Assembly (NCBI GenBank): GCA_964596125.1
Contig: CAZQRP010000026.1
Coordinates: forward strand, 1 to 43,525
DNA: 43,525 nt
Source: CAZQRP01 sp964596125
GTDB lineage: Bacteria; Chloroflexota; Dehalococcoidia; GIF9; UBA5629
Direction of reading: 5' to 3'
Each line of letters opens with the position of its first letter. The first letter of the stretch is position 1. Shown piece after piece: positions 1 to 7,831 of this stretch. The notes under the pieces were generated by a model. It saw nothing but the letters and a program-made list of their open reading frames with translations, was not told the DNA's origin and did not search any database. The position numbers were made by a program, and so were the translations under genes.

Positions 1-126
1 AGTCCTGGAAGGAGAAACCCTTTATTCAATTTACACAAAATAATTGACATTACCTTACCATATGCTTGTCTTTTTTTATACCTCTTACCGGGATTATATT
101 TCAAGTCTGACTTGTTACCGGAATGA

Positions 127-1272
127 TTACTCTCTTGACAACAGGGCAAACATGCCTTTAAATCCGCCCAACCTCTGTTTAATAGAAGTGAAGTCTATTT
201 CACCACGTACCAGGTAGCAGCAGCCTCTCCATATCCTTTCGTCCTTGTTGAGTATATTGAATGCCAGGCCCGGGAATTGAACGAAGATCCTTGCCAGCAC
301 ATGGGATATTTTTATCTCTGGCATTATTTTCTCGTCTATTAGCTGCTGGTATGTGTTGAGCCTGGTCTCTCCATGAAGCAGGGACTCCTCTATAACCGCG
401 GCGGCGAGCTTAGCGCTGTAAACGGCATTGTGGATTCCTTCCCCGGATAATGGATCAGCAAGCCCGGCTGCATCCCCTATGAGTACTGTCCTATCCCTGC
501 AGGCAATTGCTTTTCTTCCGCATGTTGGTATCAAAGCGCCGCCCCATCTCTTGATGGTGTAATGACTGATATTGAGAGATTTCATAAACTCCTGGTATCC
601 GCGTTTTAAATAATTTGCCCTGGAGTTAATACAGGCAATACCGATTGAGAGGAGGTCCTGTTTGGGGAATACCCAGGCGCAACCTCCGGGTACAGCCCAC
701 AGATCGACAGTAATCAGGGATTTCCACCTGGCCAGTTCTTCCTTTGGTATCGCTATCTCGGCCTCTATACCTACAATATGACTTTTATTATTTCGCAGGC
801 CCAGTCCTCTTGCCACCACACTATGAGCGCCATCGGCTCCTGCAACATACTGGGACCGGAAATCGCCGGTGGTAGTTGAAACCTCAGCCCATCCGGCACC
901 GCTGCTAACACGCTTTACCTTCTGCCCCTGAATAATAACAGCTCCGGCCTCTTCCGCTCTTTTCACTAAAGCATGGTCGAATTTATCACGCATGACCGTA
1001 TATATCAGGGCCTGGTCGGAATGGCCATGATAGTGACTATCGCCTTTAAACGTTACAGCGACATCGGTAATGACATCCTCTGCCAGTTCCTGAATGTCGA
1101 AATTCAGAAGTTTGGCAGCCCTGACGGTGATTCCGCCAGCGCAGCACTTGTATCGCGGCAATGTCTCTTTTTCAAGAAGCAGCACTCTTATACCTTTCGT
1201 GGCCAGCTCGTAAGCCAGAGTTGCTCCTCCCGGGCCAGCACCGACAATGGTTACATCATAGTTTTGTTTCAA
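127..1272 (-). CDS. Geranylgeranyl reductase family FAD-dependent oxidoreductase
   Basis: The 381-residue protein opens with a Rossmann dinucleotide-binding motif (VGAGPGGATLAYELA, residues 10-24). It continues with LEKETLPRYKCCAGG, the signature of the geranylgeranyl reductase / digeranylglycerophospholipid reductase flavoproteins. A second FAD motif (GDAAGLADPLSGEGI) lies near residue 280. Members reduce isoprenoid double bonds or act as other group-transfer flavoenzymes, so the substrate here cannot be assigned. Translation most likely starts at a TTG (1270-1272), preceded by an AAGGAAG ribosome-binding site at suitable spacing; no ATG sits near the conserved N-terminus. Length is normal for the family. 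The gene stands alone; the next gene upstream on the same strand is 270 bases away. The family call is firm, the reaction is not. Confidence 0.88.
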   Translation of the reverse strand: MKQNYDVTIVGAGPGGATLAYELATKGIRVLLLEKETLPRYKCCAGGITVRAAKLLNFDIQELAEDVITDVAVTFKGDSHYHGHSDQALIYTVMRDKFDHALVKRAEEAGAVIIQGQKVKRVSSGAGWAEVSTTTGDFRSQYVAGADGAHSVVARGLGLRNNKSHIVGIEAEIAIPKEELARWKSLITVDLWAVPGGCAWVFPKQDLLSIGIACINSRANYLKRGYQEFMKSLNISHYTIKRWGGALIPTCGRKAIACRDRTVLIGDAAGLADPLSGEGIHNAVYSAKLAAAVIEESLLHGETRLNTYQQLIDEKIMPEIKISHVLARIFVQFPGLAFNILNKDERIWRGCCYLVRGEIDFTSIKQRLGGFKGMFALLSRE

Positions 1273-1540
1273 TAATAGCTTCCTTATGTTTGATTAGAGT
1301 GGTAGCAGGATCACCTTGCCGGGCCTATATAATTCACAGTCTATAAGTATACCATTTTATGAAGGCTGGTTACTTACCGGGGTAAGAGATGGTTGTGCTT
1401 ATTGCCGTGCCATCCTGATACATGGTAGTTCTTTGGAACAAGCTTTCAGAGATAACGGAATTATTAATGTAACTCTTGGTTTTACAAGCAGTACATCACC
1501 TAGTAAGGGAAGTGTCTACTAAAAGCGGATTTGAAAACAG

Positions 1541-1870
1541 CTAGTATATTTCAACATATTCCTGCATCAGCGCAATTGCTTCATCATAGCTGTTGCATTG
1601 AAACAGGCGGTCGGCCAGTTCTTTCGCTTTTTCGTGTTGTCCTGCCTTTTGTAGGGTTGCACTGACACGACCAGCGATGACGAACAGGTTCTTTTCGGTC
1701 TTCCTAAGTCTATATCTTGGTTTATCGGATACCAGCTTCTGACCTTTGTCCGATCCCAGCCCAACGCCGTATTGCTTAAAGTGGCGTTCGCACATATAGG
1801 CCCAGAGCCCGATGGTGGTGTCGCCATCATAGCAGGCTGTATCGTTACAAAAGGCACATTTGGCTATCAT
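1541..1870 (-). CDS. Small Cys/His-rich hypothetical protein
   Basis: This 109-residue protein is unrecognised. Its N-terminus carries a cluster of possible metal ligands: C5 and C8 (CAFC), C13, C27 and H30 (CERH). This suggests a small zinc-binding head. The C-terminal half (about residues 55-105) is predicted helical, with an 'AKELADRLFQCNSYDEAIALM' type repeat-like helix pair. A good ribosome-binding site (GGAGAAGG) precedes the ATG at 1870. The overlapping open frame 1567-1857 on the same strand lacks such a site and is judged a shadow. No function can be proposed. Confidence 0.6.
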   Translation of the reverse strand: MIAKCAFCNDTACYDGDTTIGLWAYMCERHFKQYGVGLGSDKGQKLVSDKPRYRLRKTEKNLFVIAGRVSATLQKAGQHEKAKELADRLFQCNSYDEAIALMQEYVEIY

Positions 1871-2549
1871 AGTATTTTCCTTCTCCGGGTGAGGTGAACG
1901 TAGTATTCTCTTTTGTTTGCTGGCCGACTACCCGTTTAGCCGAACCGGTGTTACTTATTTTAAATGGGTCTACCCACTATGGAGTTCAGTGTATATAGAA
2001 ACAATAACCACCCTGACTACAGGCTGAAGTTTCTGTATCTCTACTTCGCCCTTGGGTAACTTTGTGCTAGCTTTACTTAACTGTTTACTATTTTCAGGCT
2101 CTCATAGATTTCATCTATATTTATATCGTATTTTCAGGCATTCTTGAGCCATCTGTTATGGTACTTTTGTCTATTGTGTACTAGGAATTTAGTACTAGAT
2201 TTATATTTAATACTAGCAATCAGAAATTTCAGATTATCTTGCCATGCATCTTAGGAGTCACGAACAGGTGAAGTGAAGTTTTATTGATTTACCTGCGTGA
2301 GAAAAACGAGAGGTTGAATATAAGGGCTGTTATAGCTGGTAAGGCCTGTTCTTGTACCGGATTATCAAGTTTTCATCTAAATCTAATCATTTTTTAATCC
2401 TGCGTTAAGGTATATAGGGTACTCTAATAATTAGAGTCTGTAAAAGAGTGGACTCACTATTCCTCCTATCCCTGTGGTTAAGTTTTCGACCAGCTTGACC
2501 AGGGGGATAGGTAGAATAGAAAGTAAACAGACACGGTGGGCTGGGGAAA
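1871..2549. other. Gene-free stretch
   Basis: About 680 bases, AT-rich, with no open frame that looks coding on either strand. A small cluster of TACTAG repeats (about 2179-2215) is the only pattern seen. The region probably holds the promoters of the two flanking divergent genes, but no convincing -35/-10 pair was identified. Confidence 0.5.
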
Positions 2550-2864
2550 ATGATGAGATGCACGAATTGTGGAATTTCTGTTGGGGGCAAGTACACAATA
2601 GTAAATAAGCAAACTGGGGAAAAGGTAACCAGGAAACGCATAGAACAAAGCCTCCATGACTTCCATGGACGACACATATGCCACTGGTGCCTGTCACTTA
2701 TTATTGAGCAGGGATGGATTGTAGAGAAGAAAAATAATGATAAAGTGAAAATACGGTTTTTGGATGGTAGCGAGTTCGAAATCCCGGTCGGCATTTTTGA
2801 ATTATTGGACAGGGATATTCCCTGGTGGGAACTCAAGGATGAAGTCGCTACATTGAACAGTTGA
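2550..2864 (+). CDS. Zinc-ribbon-like hypothetical protein
   Basis: The protein has 104 residues. It starts with MMRCTNCG (CxxC) and has a second pair, CHWC, near residue 48. Together these form a plausible four-cysteine zinc site enclosing a basic segment (KVTRKRIEQ). The C-terminal half is acidic and mixed. The family is not recognised. Two adjacent ATG codons are available and GGGG just upstream may be the ribosome-binding site. A strong intrinsic terminator follows 47 bases after the stop, which supports a real monocistronic gene. The reverse-strand frames across this stretch are shadows. Confidence 0.6.
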   Translation: MMRCTNCGISVGGKYTIVNKQTGEKVTRKRIEQSLHDFHGRHICHWCLSLIIEQGWIVEKKNNDKVKIRFLDGSEFEIPVGIFELLDRDIPWWELKDEVATLNS

Positions 2865-2910
2865 CTGCTTGATATTGACTTTTTTGTGTAGTTATCAGAT
2901 AAACAGATAA

Positions 2911-2942
2911 AAAGAAGCCGGCCTTTTGACGGCTTCTTTTTT
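2911..2942 (+). terminator. Rho-independent terminator
   Basis: A perfect 10-bp stem (AAAGAAGCCG paired with CGGCTTCTTT) encloses a 9-base loop. The descending arm runs straight into a T-rich tail. It lies just after the zinc-ribbon-like gene ending at 2864. Confidence 0.85.
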
Positions 2943-3113
2943 CACGGCTGCGTTTAATGTCGATGTTCGCTGCATACATTCCTGTGTTTCTTTATTGAAT
3001 TGTTATTTGTGGACTGAGTATGTATCTGTGTTGTTACAGTACGCCCTTGATCTGGTAATCTTAATGCCCGATATGGTAATATTTAGCCTTATAGCAATGC
3101 TTATAATTCGAGT

Positions 3114-3527
3114 ATGGAAAACACTGGACGAGTAACCATAATCCTGCATAGTGGCTCTTATGACAGAGCATCTTATGCGCTGACGCTTGCACTCGTTGCC
3201 CTGGCCAATGAGATGGAGGTGCATATACTGCTTACTTTTGAAGGTCTGAGAAGGTTTACCAAAGAACACATAGCTGAAATAGGAGAGGAAACTTCGCCAA
3301 ATATAAAAACCAACATCGAGCAAGGATTGGAGTGGGGGATTTTTCAATCCCTGGAGAGCCAGCTAGCCAGTGCTAAAAATATGGGATTAAAACTATATGC
3401 CTGTCCCAACGCTATAGCTGCGCTCAATATCGGACAGAGTGACCTGGTGGATGAAGTAGACGATGTAATGGGACTGGCCGCCTTTCTACAGTTAGCCCGT
3501 ACGGCTGCTGTTAACTGGTATATCTAA
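3114..3527 (+). CDS. DsrE/DsrF-like sulfur-relay family protein
   Basis: The 137-residue protein has the DsrE/DsrF/TusD-like layout. It begins with a beta strand, followed by HSGSYDRASYALTLALVALA, then VHILLTFEGLRRF, and a conserved-position cysteine in KLYACPNA (C97). In the family this cysteine carries persulfide sulfur. These are cytoplasmic proteins, often peroxiredoxin-like in annotation, involved in sulfur trafficking. A TATAAT hexamer at 3102-3107 would place transcription start at or very near the ATG at 3114, and no ribosome-binding site is visible. The transcript may therefore be leaderless, although no good -35 is seen. The gene is monocistronic. Family assignment is good; the physiological partner is unknown. 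Confidence 0.78.
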   Translation: MENTGRVTIILHSGSYDRASYALTLALVALANEMEVHILLTFEGLRRFTKEHIAEIGEETSPNIKTNIEQGLEWGIFQSLESQLASAKNMGLKLYACPNAIAALNIGQSDLVDEVDDVMGLAAFLQLARTAAVNWYI

Positions 3528-3665
3528 GGAATACCGTACGACAGCGCTCAGTAATCGATAGACTTACCAGAAGTAGCAGGCCACCGCTATAGATTCCGGA
3601 TATTGCAGGGTGCCGGGCGTACCGCCATTGTGGAAGGATTCGCAATGTATAGCAGCACCTGTACA

Positions 3666-4125
3666 CTATTCTCTGGTTGGCCGCTCCTCCTCCAGCACCA
3701 TCCTGAGAGTGGTAATATCATGGCCGAGCGTTTTCCGGATGCGTCTCTCGAAGAGCATCTTGTCAGCGATTTGCCCCAGGACCGAGGCTGGAAGCGTGTA
3801 ATCGAAAATCTGAGTGACCCGTGTGCTGCCATCCTCCGGCTCGAATGTGATATCGAATTTTCCGGTTTTTGCACCGAGAACAGCGAATTCCATCACATAT
3901 CTCCGTGGTCTTTCATATTCGGTCACTGTCCTGATCTGTATTAACTCTACCTGCTACCTTTGACACTTCGGTCCAGCTTGTTCCGACACCAATAGGGCCG
4001 TCTGAGATATTTTCGACCTTGATGGTACTGTCAAGCCATTCCGGACGGTTTGCCGGATTTGTCAGATAATCAAATACCTGTTCTACCGGCGCTTTTATAG
4101 AATATTTACTTTCAATGTGAGCCAT
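3666..4125 (-). pseudogene. SRPBCC (polyketide cyclase/START-like) gene split by a frameshift
   Basis: Two overlapping minus-strand frames make up one SRPBCC-fold protein. The upstream part (3913-4125) begins MAHIESKYSIKAPVEQVFDYL and NPANRPEWLDS, the classic N-terminal strand and helix of the family. The downstream part (3666-3926) carries VTEYERPRRYVMEFAV and a typical C-terminal long helix. The frames must switch at about 3947-3952, where one base is extra (or two are missing). Reading through the shift gives a continuous 'VAGR-VELIQIRTVTEYERPRR' type junction, as expected for the family. A good ribosome-binding site (AGGAGG) precedes the ATG. This is either a real inactivating indel or an assembly error. 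The binding ligand is unknown. Confidence 0.72.
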
Positions 4126-4443
4126 GATCCCTCCTTTCCTGATTATGCTCGCTGTGCTGTGACAAGGCTTATGGGGGCTCCCGGAAGCAGTTCAATGGTA
4201 CTCAGTACAGTGAGCGGACTACTTTATGCCGCGGCATGTTCCGTTGCTTTGCTGATTGAAAGAAGAGGGGCATATGTCCTCTACTTGTACGGAAAGAGCA
4301 AAGGATTTGCACAATAGTATTGGCATCGGACCCGAAGAGCTTTATAATTGTCTCGACCCGGTTTTTAGGAGGTACCTTTATGTAATAAAAATAAAAGAGC
4401 CAAAGAGATGTTCGTAACTTCTAATTTTATGGAGGAAAAAATC
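4126..4443. other. Divergent intergenic region, no gene
   Basis: About 318 bases lie between the divergently transcribed SRPBCC and RidA-like genes. A plus-strand open frame (4117-4317) overlaps the SRPBCC start and has no family features or ribosome-binding site. Nothing else is recognised. Confidence 0.5.
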
Positions 4444-4926
4444 ATGAGCAAAAAAGAGTTGATTTTATCAGACAAGCTGGCCCCGATGAGGCGGGGGATG
4501 ACCTACTCTCATGCCGTTAAGGTAGGCAATACCATATATGTTTCCGGGCAGGTAGCCAGGGATAAAGAGTACAAAATTTGTCACAAGCGTGACTTTCCGG
4601 GACAGATTGAGATGGTGTTCCAGAATATGAAAGATGTACTGGAGATAGCCGGCGCTACTATGCAGGACATAGTAAAGTTGAACTTTTTCTGTCGACATCT
4701 CTGGGACTTGCGGTTGATGGGGCCCAGTTTTGAAAAATACTTTGGAGACCATGTTCCGGCAATGACCGCGGTTGAAGTTGTTCAACTATGGCATCCGCAT
4801 ATTCTTGTAGAGTGTGAAGCCGTCGCTGTTGTCGATGAAGACATGATACTCATCGATGGCAGGGAAATAGAGAATATGAAATATGGCAAGCCTTATAAAG
4901 TGCCTGGTGAGACGTTCAGATTTTAG
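4444..4926 (+). CDS. RidA/YjgF/UK114-family protein, divergent
   Basis: This is a 160-residue RidA-fold protein, recognised by the SHAVKVGNTIYVSGQVARD segment, the QNMKDVLEIAGATMQDIVKLNFF helix and the C-terminal LVECEAVAVV strand. RidA proteins deaminate reactive enamines/imines. The catalytic Arg of the archetype sits in the PAR motif before the last strand. Here that position reads PAM (VPAMTAVEV), so ordinary RidA deaminase activity is doubtful and a different Rid subgroup is likely. It is also longer than the usual ~130 residues, with a C-terminal tail ending GETFRF. The start is the ATG at 4444, eight bases after GGAGG; an upstream in-frame ATG at 4408 lacks this site. It converges with a cysteine hydrolase gene. 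Confidence 0.85.
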   Translation: MSKKELILSDKLAPMRRGMTYSHAVKVGNTIYVSGQVARDKEYKICHKRDFPGQIEMVFQNMKDVLEIAGATMQDIVKLNFFCRHLWDLRLMGPSFEKYFGDHVPAMTAVEVVQLWHPHILVECEAVAVVDEDMILIDGREIENMKYGKPYKVPGETFRF

Positions 4927-5110
4927 CCTGGTTAAAGACAAATATATATCGAGTGGTTATGATGCTTCGATGGCATTACATGCAATGATATTCCTTTTTG
5001 CAACCGGTGATGAACTTGTAATGCTGACAGGCTGTTATTTTACAACTCGTAACCCTTGTCCATTATGAAGCCTGTCACATAAACAGGTCAGGCCGCCGGA
5101 TGTGATTTCA

Positions 5111-5758
5111 TTATTTGACAGAGCTCTGCCTGCTCTCCCAGATACGGATGAGTTCAGCGCTGATTGCTACTTTGCCGAAATATCTCTCGATGTTATGTAG
5201 GGTCGATTCGTACTCCGTTTGCGTGTGAGTATCGGTGCAGTCGGAGACGAGAACGATGTAGTAGCCTTTTGTGTAGCCACGCCTGGCTGTCGTCTCTACA
5301 CATATATTGGTGGCGAATCCTGTTAAGACCAGGGTCTTGATGCCGTTGCTCTGCAACAGAAGGTGCAGTTCCGTATCCTCGAAGCCATCGTAGGTCCGCT
5401 TGGTGATTATATGTTCTTCAGGTAGAGGTCTGATGAGTTCCGAATACCAGTTTGCGCCATCACTGCCTTCTATCACCATGTCAAACGGTCTTCCACTGCG
5501 CCGGGCTCTGTAATTAGACTTCATAAGGTGGGGAGCATTAAGATATCTGATCCAGGTAATCAGTACGCCGTATTGTCTGGCTTTTTGAATAAACCGGTTC
5601 AGCCGTGGCACAGCGGCCTGAACGCGGGATACGTCCAGTCCCAGATGCTTGGCTATGACGCCGTCACTGGCACAAAAGTCTTTCTGAGGGTCTACGATGA
5701 CCAGGGCCGTGTGTTCCGGCTGGACCTGTTCCTCCAGGGTCAGCAATAGGTCTTCCAT
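5111..5758 (-). CDS. Isochorismatase-like cysteine hydrolase
   Basis: The 215-residue protein has the three catalytic residues of the cysteine hydrolase (isochorismatase-like) family: D23 in IVDPQKDF, K120 in TKRTYDGFEDT, and C153 in GFATNICVETTARRG. The KRTYDGFEDT and ATNICVETTARRGY segments resemble the RutB/ureidoacrylate amidohydrolase and N-carbamoylsarcosine amidase branch more than true isochorismatase, so amide or carbamoyl hydrolysis is the more likely chemistry. It is cytoplasmic, and length is typical. The start ATG at 5758 follows an AGAGGACGG stretch that can serve as ribosome-binding site. The convergent neighbour is a RidA-like gene. RutB and RutC (RidA family) act together in pyrimidine breakdown elsewhere, but the opposite strands here make a functional link only suggestive. 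Confidence 0.87.
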   Translation of the reverse strand: MEDLLLTLEEQVQPEHTALVIVDPQKDFCASDGVIAKHLGLDVSRVQAAVPRLNRFIQKARQYGVLITWIRYLNAPHLMKSNYRARRSGRPFDMVIEGSDGANWYSELIRPLPEEHIITKRTYDGFEDTELHLLLQSNGIKTLVLTGFATNICVETTARRGYTKGYYIVLVSDCTDTHTQTEYESTLHNIERYFGKVAISAELIRIWESRQSSVK

Positions 5759-6092
5759 TATTTCTACCGTCCTCTGTTGAGTCCTGCTCTTATAGCGACA
5801 GTTTCATGGCAGCAGAGGAATCATGCCTTGTTAGCATATGATTGCATATTATGTCTGATTATGCAATGAGATGTTTGTCCGGCCATGCGAGCAAATATTT
5901 GATTCGGTTTTCGGCATCTATGACAAGGATGGACAGGTAAAACTAACAGTTCAAGCTACTATTCAACTAAACGTTAACGAACCGCAAGGTCAATTATGTT
6001 AACAATAGACTTTACGATAGTGCACCTATTATTTGTTCTAGCGATACTCCTCGTACTTCAAATAACTTATGCCTTTGGGGATCCTTTTGATT
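5759..6092. other. Gene-free stretch
   Basis: About 330 AT-rich bases with no coding signal on either strand and no convincing hairpin. It separates the cysteine hydrolase from the YtxH pair. Confidence 0.5.
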
Positions 6093-6287
6093 TTAAGGTT
6101 TTATCCTTGAGTATTTCTCTGGTTCTTTAAATTTATTTACTCTAGCCGCAATATCATCAGCCATATCAGCTAATTTCATCCTTAATTCTCTACCTGAGTA
6201 CGGTGCAAACAGTATCCCAAGCAAACTGCCTAGTAATAAGCCTGATCCCAGTCCGATTAATAGCATTTCGAGTTCTTTCTTTTCCAT
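6093..6287 (-). CDS. YtxH domain-containing small membrane protein
   Basis: The protein has 64 residues. One N-terminal transmembrane helix (LLIGLGSGLLLGSLLGILFAP) is followed by the YtxH signature APYSGRELRMKLADMADDI, ending in a basic tail. YtxH proteins are Gly-rich single-pass membrane proteins linked to general stress in Bacillus; the molecular role is unknown. A second YtxH gene lies 240 bases upstream on the same strand and is clearly a paralogue. The GGAGATT before the ATG is a suitable ribosome-binding site. Confidence 0.82.
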   Translation of the reverse strand: MEKKELEMLLIGLGSGLLLGSLLGILFAPYSGRELRMKLADMADDIAARVNKFKEPEKYSRIKP

Positions 6288-6527
6288 TTCAATCTCCTGT
6301 ATTATGCATAAGAAAGCAGTAAACCGACAAGGTATATTGCCTTACTATATTCAGCAAAGCGAGAATGGGTATTTCTGTGTTTAATTCGATTATACATGTA
6401 CGTAGGATCAAGGTTACCGTAAAGATGAACTCATGCAATATCTAAGCTTTGATTTCTTAGCCCTCCATCTCTTCGGGATGAGTTAGAAATATTAAAGGGA
6501 TAAGTATTATATTATTACTCAGGATTT

Positions 6528-6776
6528 TTATTTCTTTGAAGCTTCTTTAATTTCGGTTGCCTTATCTCTTGCTTCGGCGACAATCACTTTTGCTTTTTCT
6601 TTAGCATCTTCTATTATCTCTTCCGCTTTTTCCTTTGCTATCTCCGCTTTTTCTCGTAGTATGGCTCTTGTTTCTTTACCTGAATGTGGAGCATAAAGGA
6701 TGCCAACGGCCAGGCCAATAGCTGCTCCTACGATAAATCCAATAGCGAAGGAGTTACCGGTATTGTGGTCAGACAT
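6528..6776 (-). CDS. YtxH domain-containing small membrane protein
   Basis: The protein has 82 residues. A Gly/Ala-rich membrane helix (FAIGFIVGAAIGLAVGILYAP) leads into APHSGKETRAILREKAEIAKEK. A highly charged Lys/Glu/Ala helix that is probably coiled coil runs to the C-terminus (EEIIEDAKEKAKVIVAEARD). The family is the same as the smaller gene at 6093-6287, from which it differs by the longer charged tail. A possible ribosome-binding site (GGGGGTAG) precedes the ATG. Likely a membrane-anchored stress or envelope protein; the exact role is unknown. Confidence 0.85.
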   Translation of the reverse strand: MSDHNTGNSFAIGFIVGAAIGLAVGILYAPHSGKETRAILREKAEIAKEKAEEIIEDAKEKAKVIVAEARDKATEIKEASKK

Positions 6777-6973
6777 CTCTACCCCCTATCTTTTTCTTAA
6801 CAAATTCAACGAGTATGTTAATTCCTCTTAATGTTTAAATTTTACATCAACACAACCTTAAGAACAATAGATACTGTAGACAGATATTTGCTGGACTTTT
6901 TGCTGAATTGTTAAATAAGGTTGCGTTGAATGAACACGGTACATATGTCATTGGCAAGTGTCGCCTTACTGAT

Positions 6974-7117
6974 TCAATCCGGATTCAGCTCGCCTGCCCC
7001 CAATTCCAACGCCTCCCTTGTCAACCAGCTATCAACTATGTTCAAAGTAACAAACCCGAGTCCACAAGCATCCCTGAGTAACCCCACCTTATCACGCTTG
7101 ATCCCCAGCCTCACCCG
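6974..7117 (-). pseudogene. Remnant resembling a DUF5658-type membrane protein
   Basis: The minus-strand frame reads about 47 residues ending in FVTLNIVDSWLTREALELG followed by AGELNPD and a stop. The pattern 'N-x-x-D-x-x-x-T-x-x-x-L-x-x-G-x-x-E-x-N-P' resembles the first helix of small DUF5658-like membrane proteins. There is no ATG and no downstream continuation, so this looks like a gene fragment. The plus-strand open frame 6930-7121 over the same bases is Ser/Pro/Asn-rich and judged a shadow. The resemblance is from memory of the family and weak. Confidence 0.3.
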
Positions 7118-7433
7118 CTAATTATGGCGCGTTCACAGGCCCATGTGAGCCCCTTCCTTTACGTAATACTGGAGATTTTTTCGCAGATAAATTATTTATT
7201 GTATTGCTAAGCAATTAAAAAGAAAATAAATATTGCTGCTTATTAATGTTACCTATCAACAAATGACACCTTGAACCTAAGTAAGGGTGTTATGATCAAT
7301 CTATTTTGCCATGTATCCAAAAAGGTTATTTCTTGTTGATTACTATAAAGTAGTGTATATTTGCTAGCCCAAAAGGAATGCTGAAAAGGTAGACCAATTA
7401 GTCAGGGCAGATCAAATGGAAACCGTAAACCAC

Positions 7434-7462
7434 TTGACATATCTTATTTTCCGATATATAAT
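7434..7462 (+). promoter_or_regulatory. Consensus sigma-70-type promoter for the higBA cassette
   Basis: TTGACA at 7434-7439 and TATAAT at 7457-7462 are both perfect consensus hexamers, separated by exactly 17 bases. Transcription would begin near 7469, inside the palindrome at 7465-7497 and about 64 bases before the higB ATG. Confidence 0.85.
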
Positions 7463-7464
7463 GT

Positions 7465-7497
7465 TCCCATTTAGGGAACAATGTTCCTTAAATGGGA
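7465..7497. promoter_or_regulatory. Palindromic operator, probable HigA binding site
   Basis: Two 15-base arms (TCCCATTTAGGGAAC and GTTCCTTAAATGGGA) form an inverted repeat around AAT, with one mismatch. It begins two bases after the -10 hexamer and covers the expected transcription start. This placement fits repression by the HTH antitoxin encoded just downstream, as in other autoregulated TA operons. Confidence 0.78.
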
Positions 7498-7532
7498 TCA
7501 AATGCAAGGTGCATAACAAATATGAGCTGATT

Positions 7533-7817
7533 ATGAAGATAATAGGTCTGGGAATACTCGATGATTACTGCAGAAGTCATGTGGAAATTACTTCGCAAAT
7601 TTCTGCATGGCTTGCAGAAGTGAAGGCGGCGAATTGGTCTATGCCTAGTAATATTAAAGAAAAATATAGAAGTTCAAGTTTTTTACCTAATAATCATGTT
7701 GTTTTTAACATTAAGGGGAATAAATTTAGGCTGGACACGAAAGTGTATTATCCGCAGAAGACTATTGTTATAAAAAGATTAGGGACACATGCAGAATACA
7801 ACAAATGGAAATATTAA
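7533..7817 (+). CDS. higB: HigB-type mRNA interferase toxin (type II TA)
   Basis: The 94-residue product has the HigB signature: an N-terminal MKIIGLGILDDYC, then SAWLAEVKAANWSMPSNIK, then SSSFLPNNHVVFNIKGNKFRL, and a C-terminal IKRLGTHAEYNKW. HigB is a RelE-fold ribosome-dependent mRNA nuclease neutralised by HigA. The start chosen is the ATG at 7533, which gives the conserved N-terminus; the longer frame from 7416 would run through the promoter and operator and is rejected. The stop overlaps the ribosome-binding site of higA. Toxin-first order is normal for higBA. Length and motifs look intact, so the toxin is likely functional. Confidence 0.9.
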   Translation: MKIIGLGILDDYCRSHVEITSQISAWLAEVKAANWSMPSNIKEKYRSSSFLPNNHVVFNIKGNKFRLDTKVYYPQKTIVIKRLGTHAEYNKWKY

Positions 7818-7831
7818 AGGAGGGCAAGTTC

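Noticed and set aside
5025..5077. Inverted repeat TGACAGGCT/AGCCTGTCA between the convergent RidA and hydrolase genes
   Set aside because: The 35-base loop is too long and no T tract follows, so it was not called a terminator.
7416..7532. Longer HigB frame starting at 7416
   Set aside because: It would translate through the promoter and operator, and the added 39 residues are not part of the HigB family.
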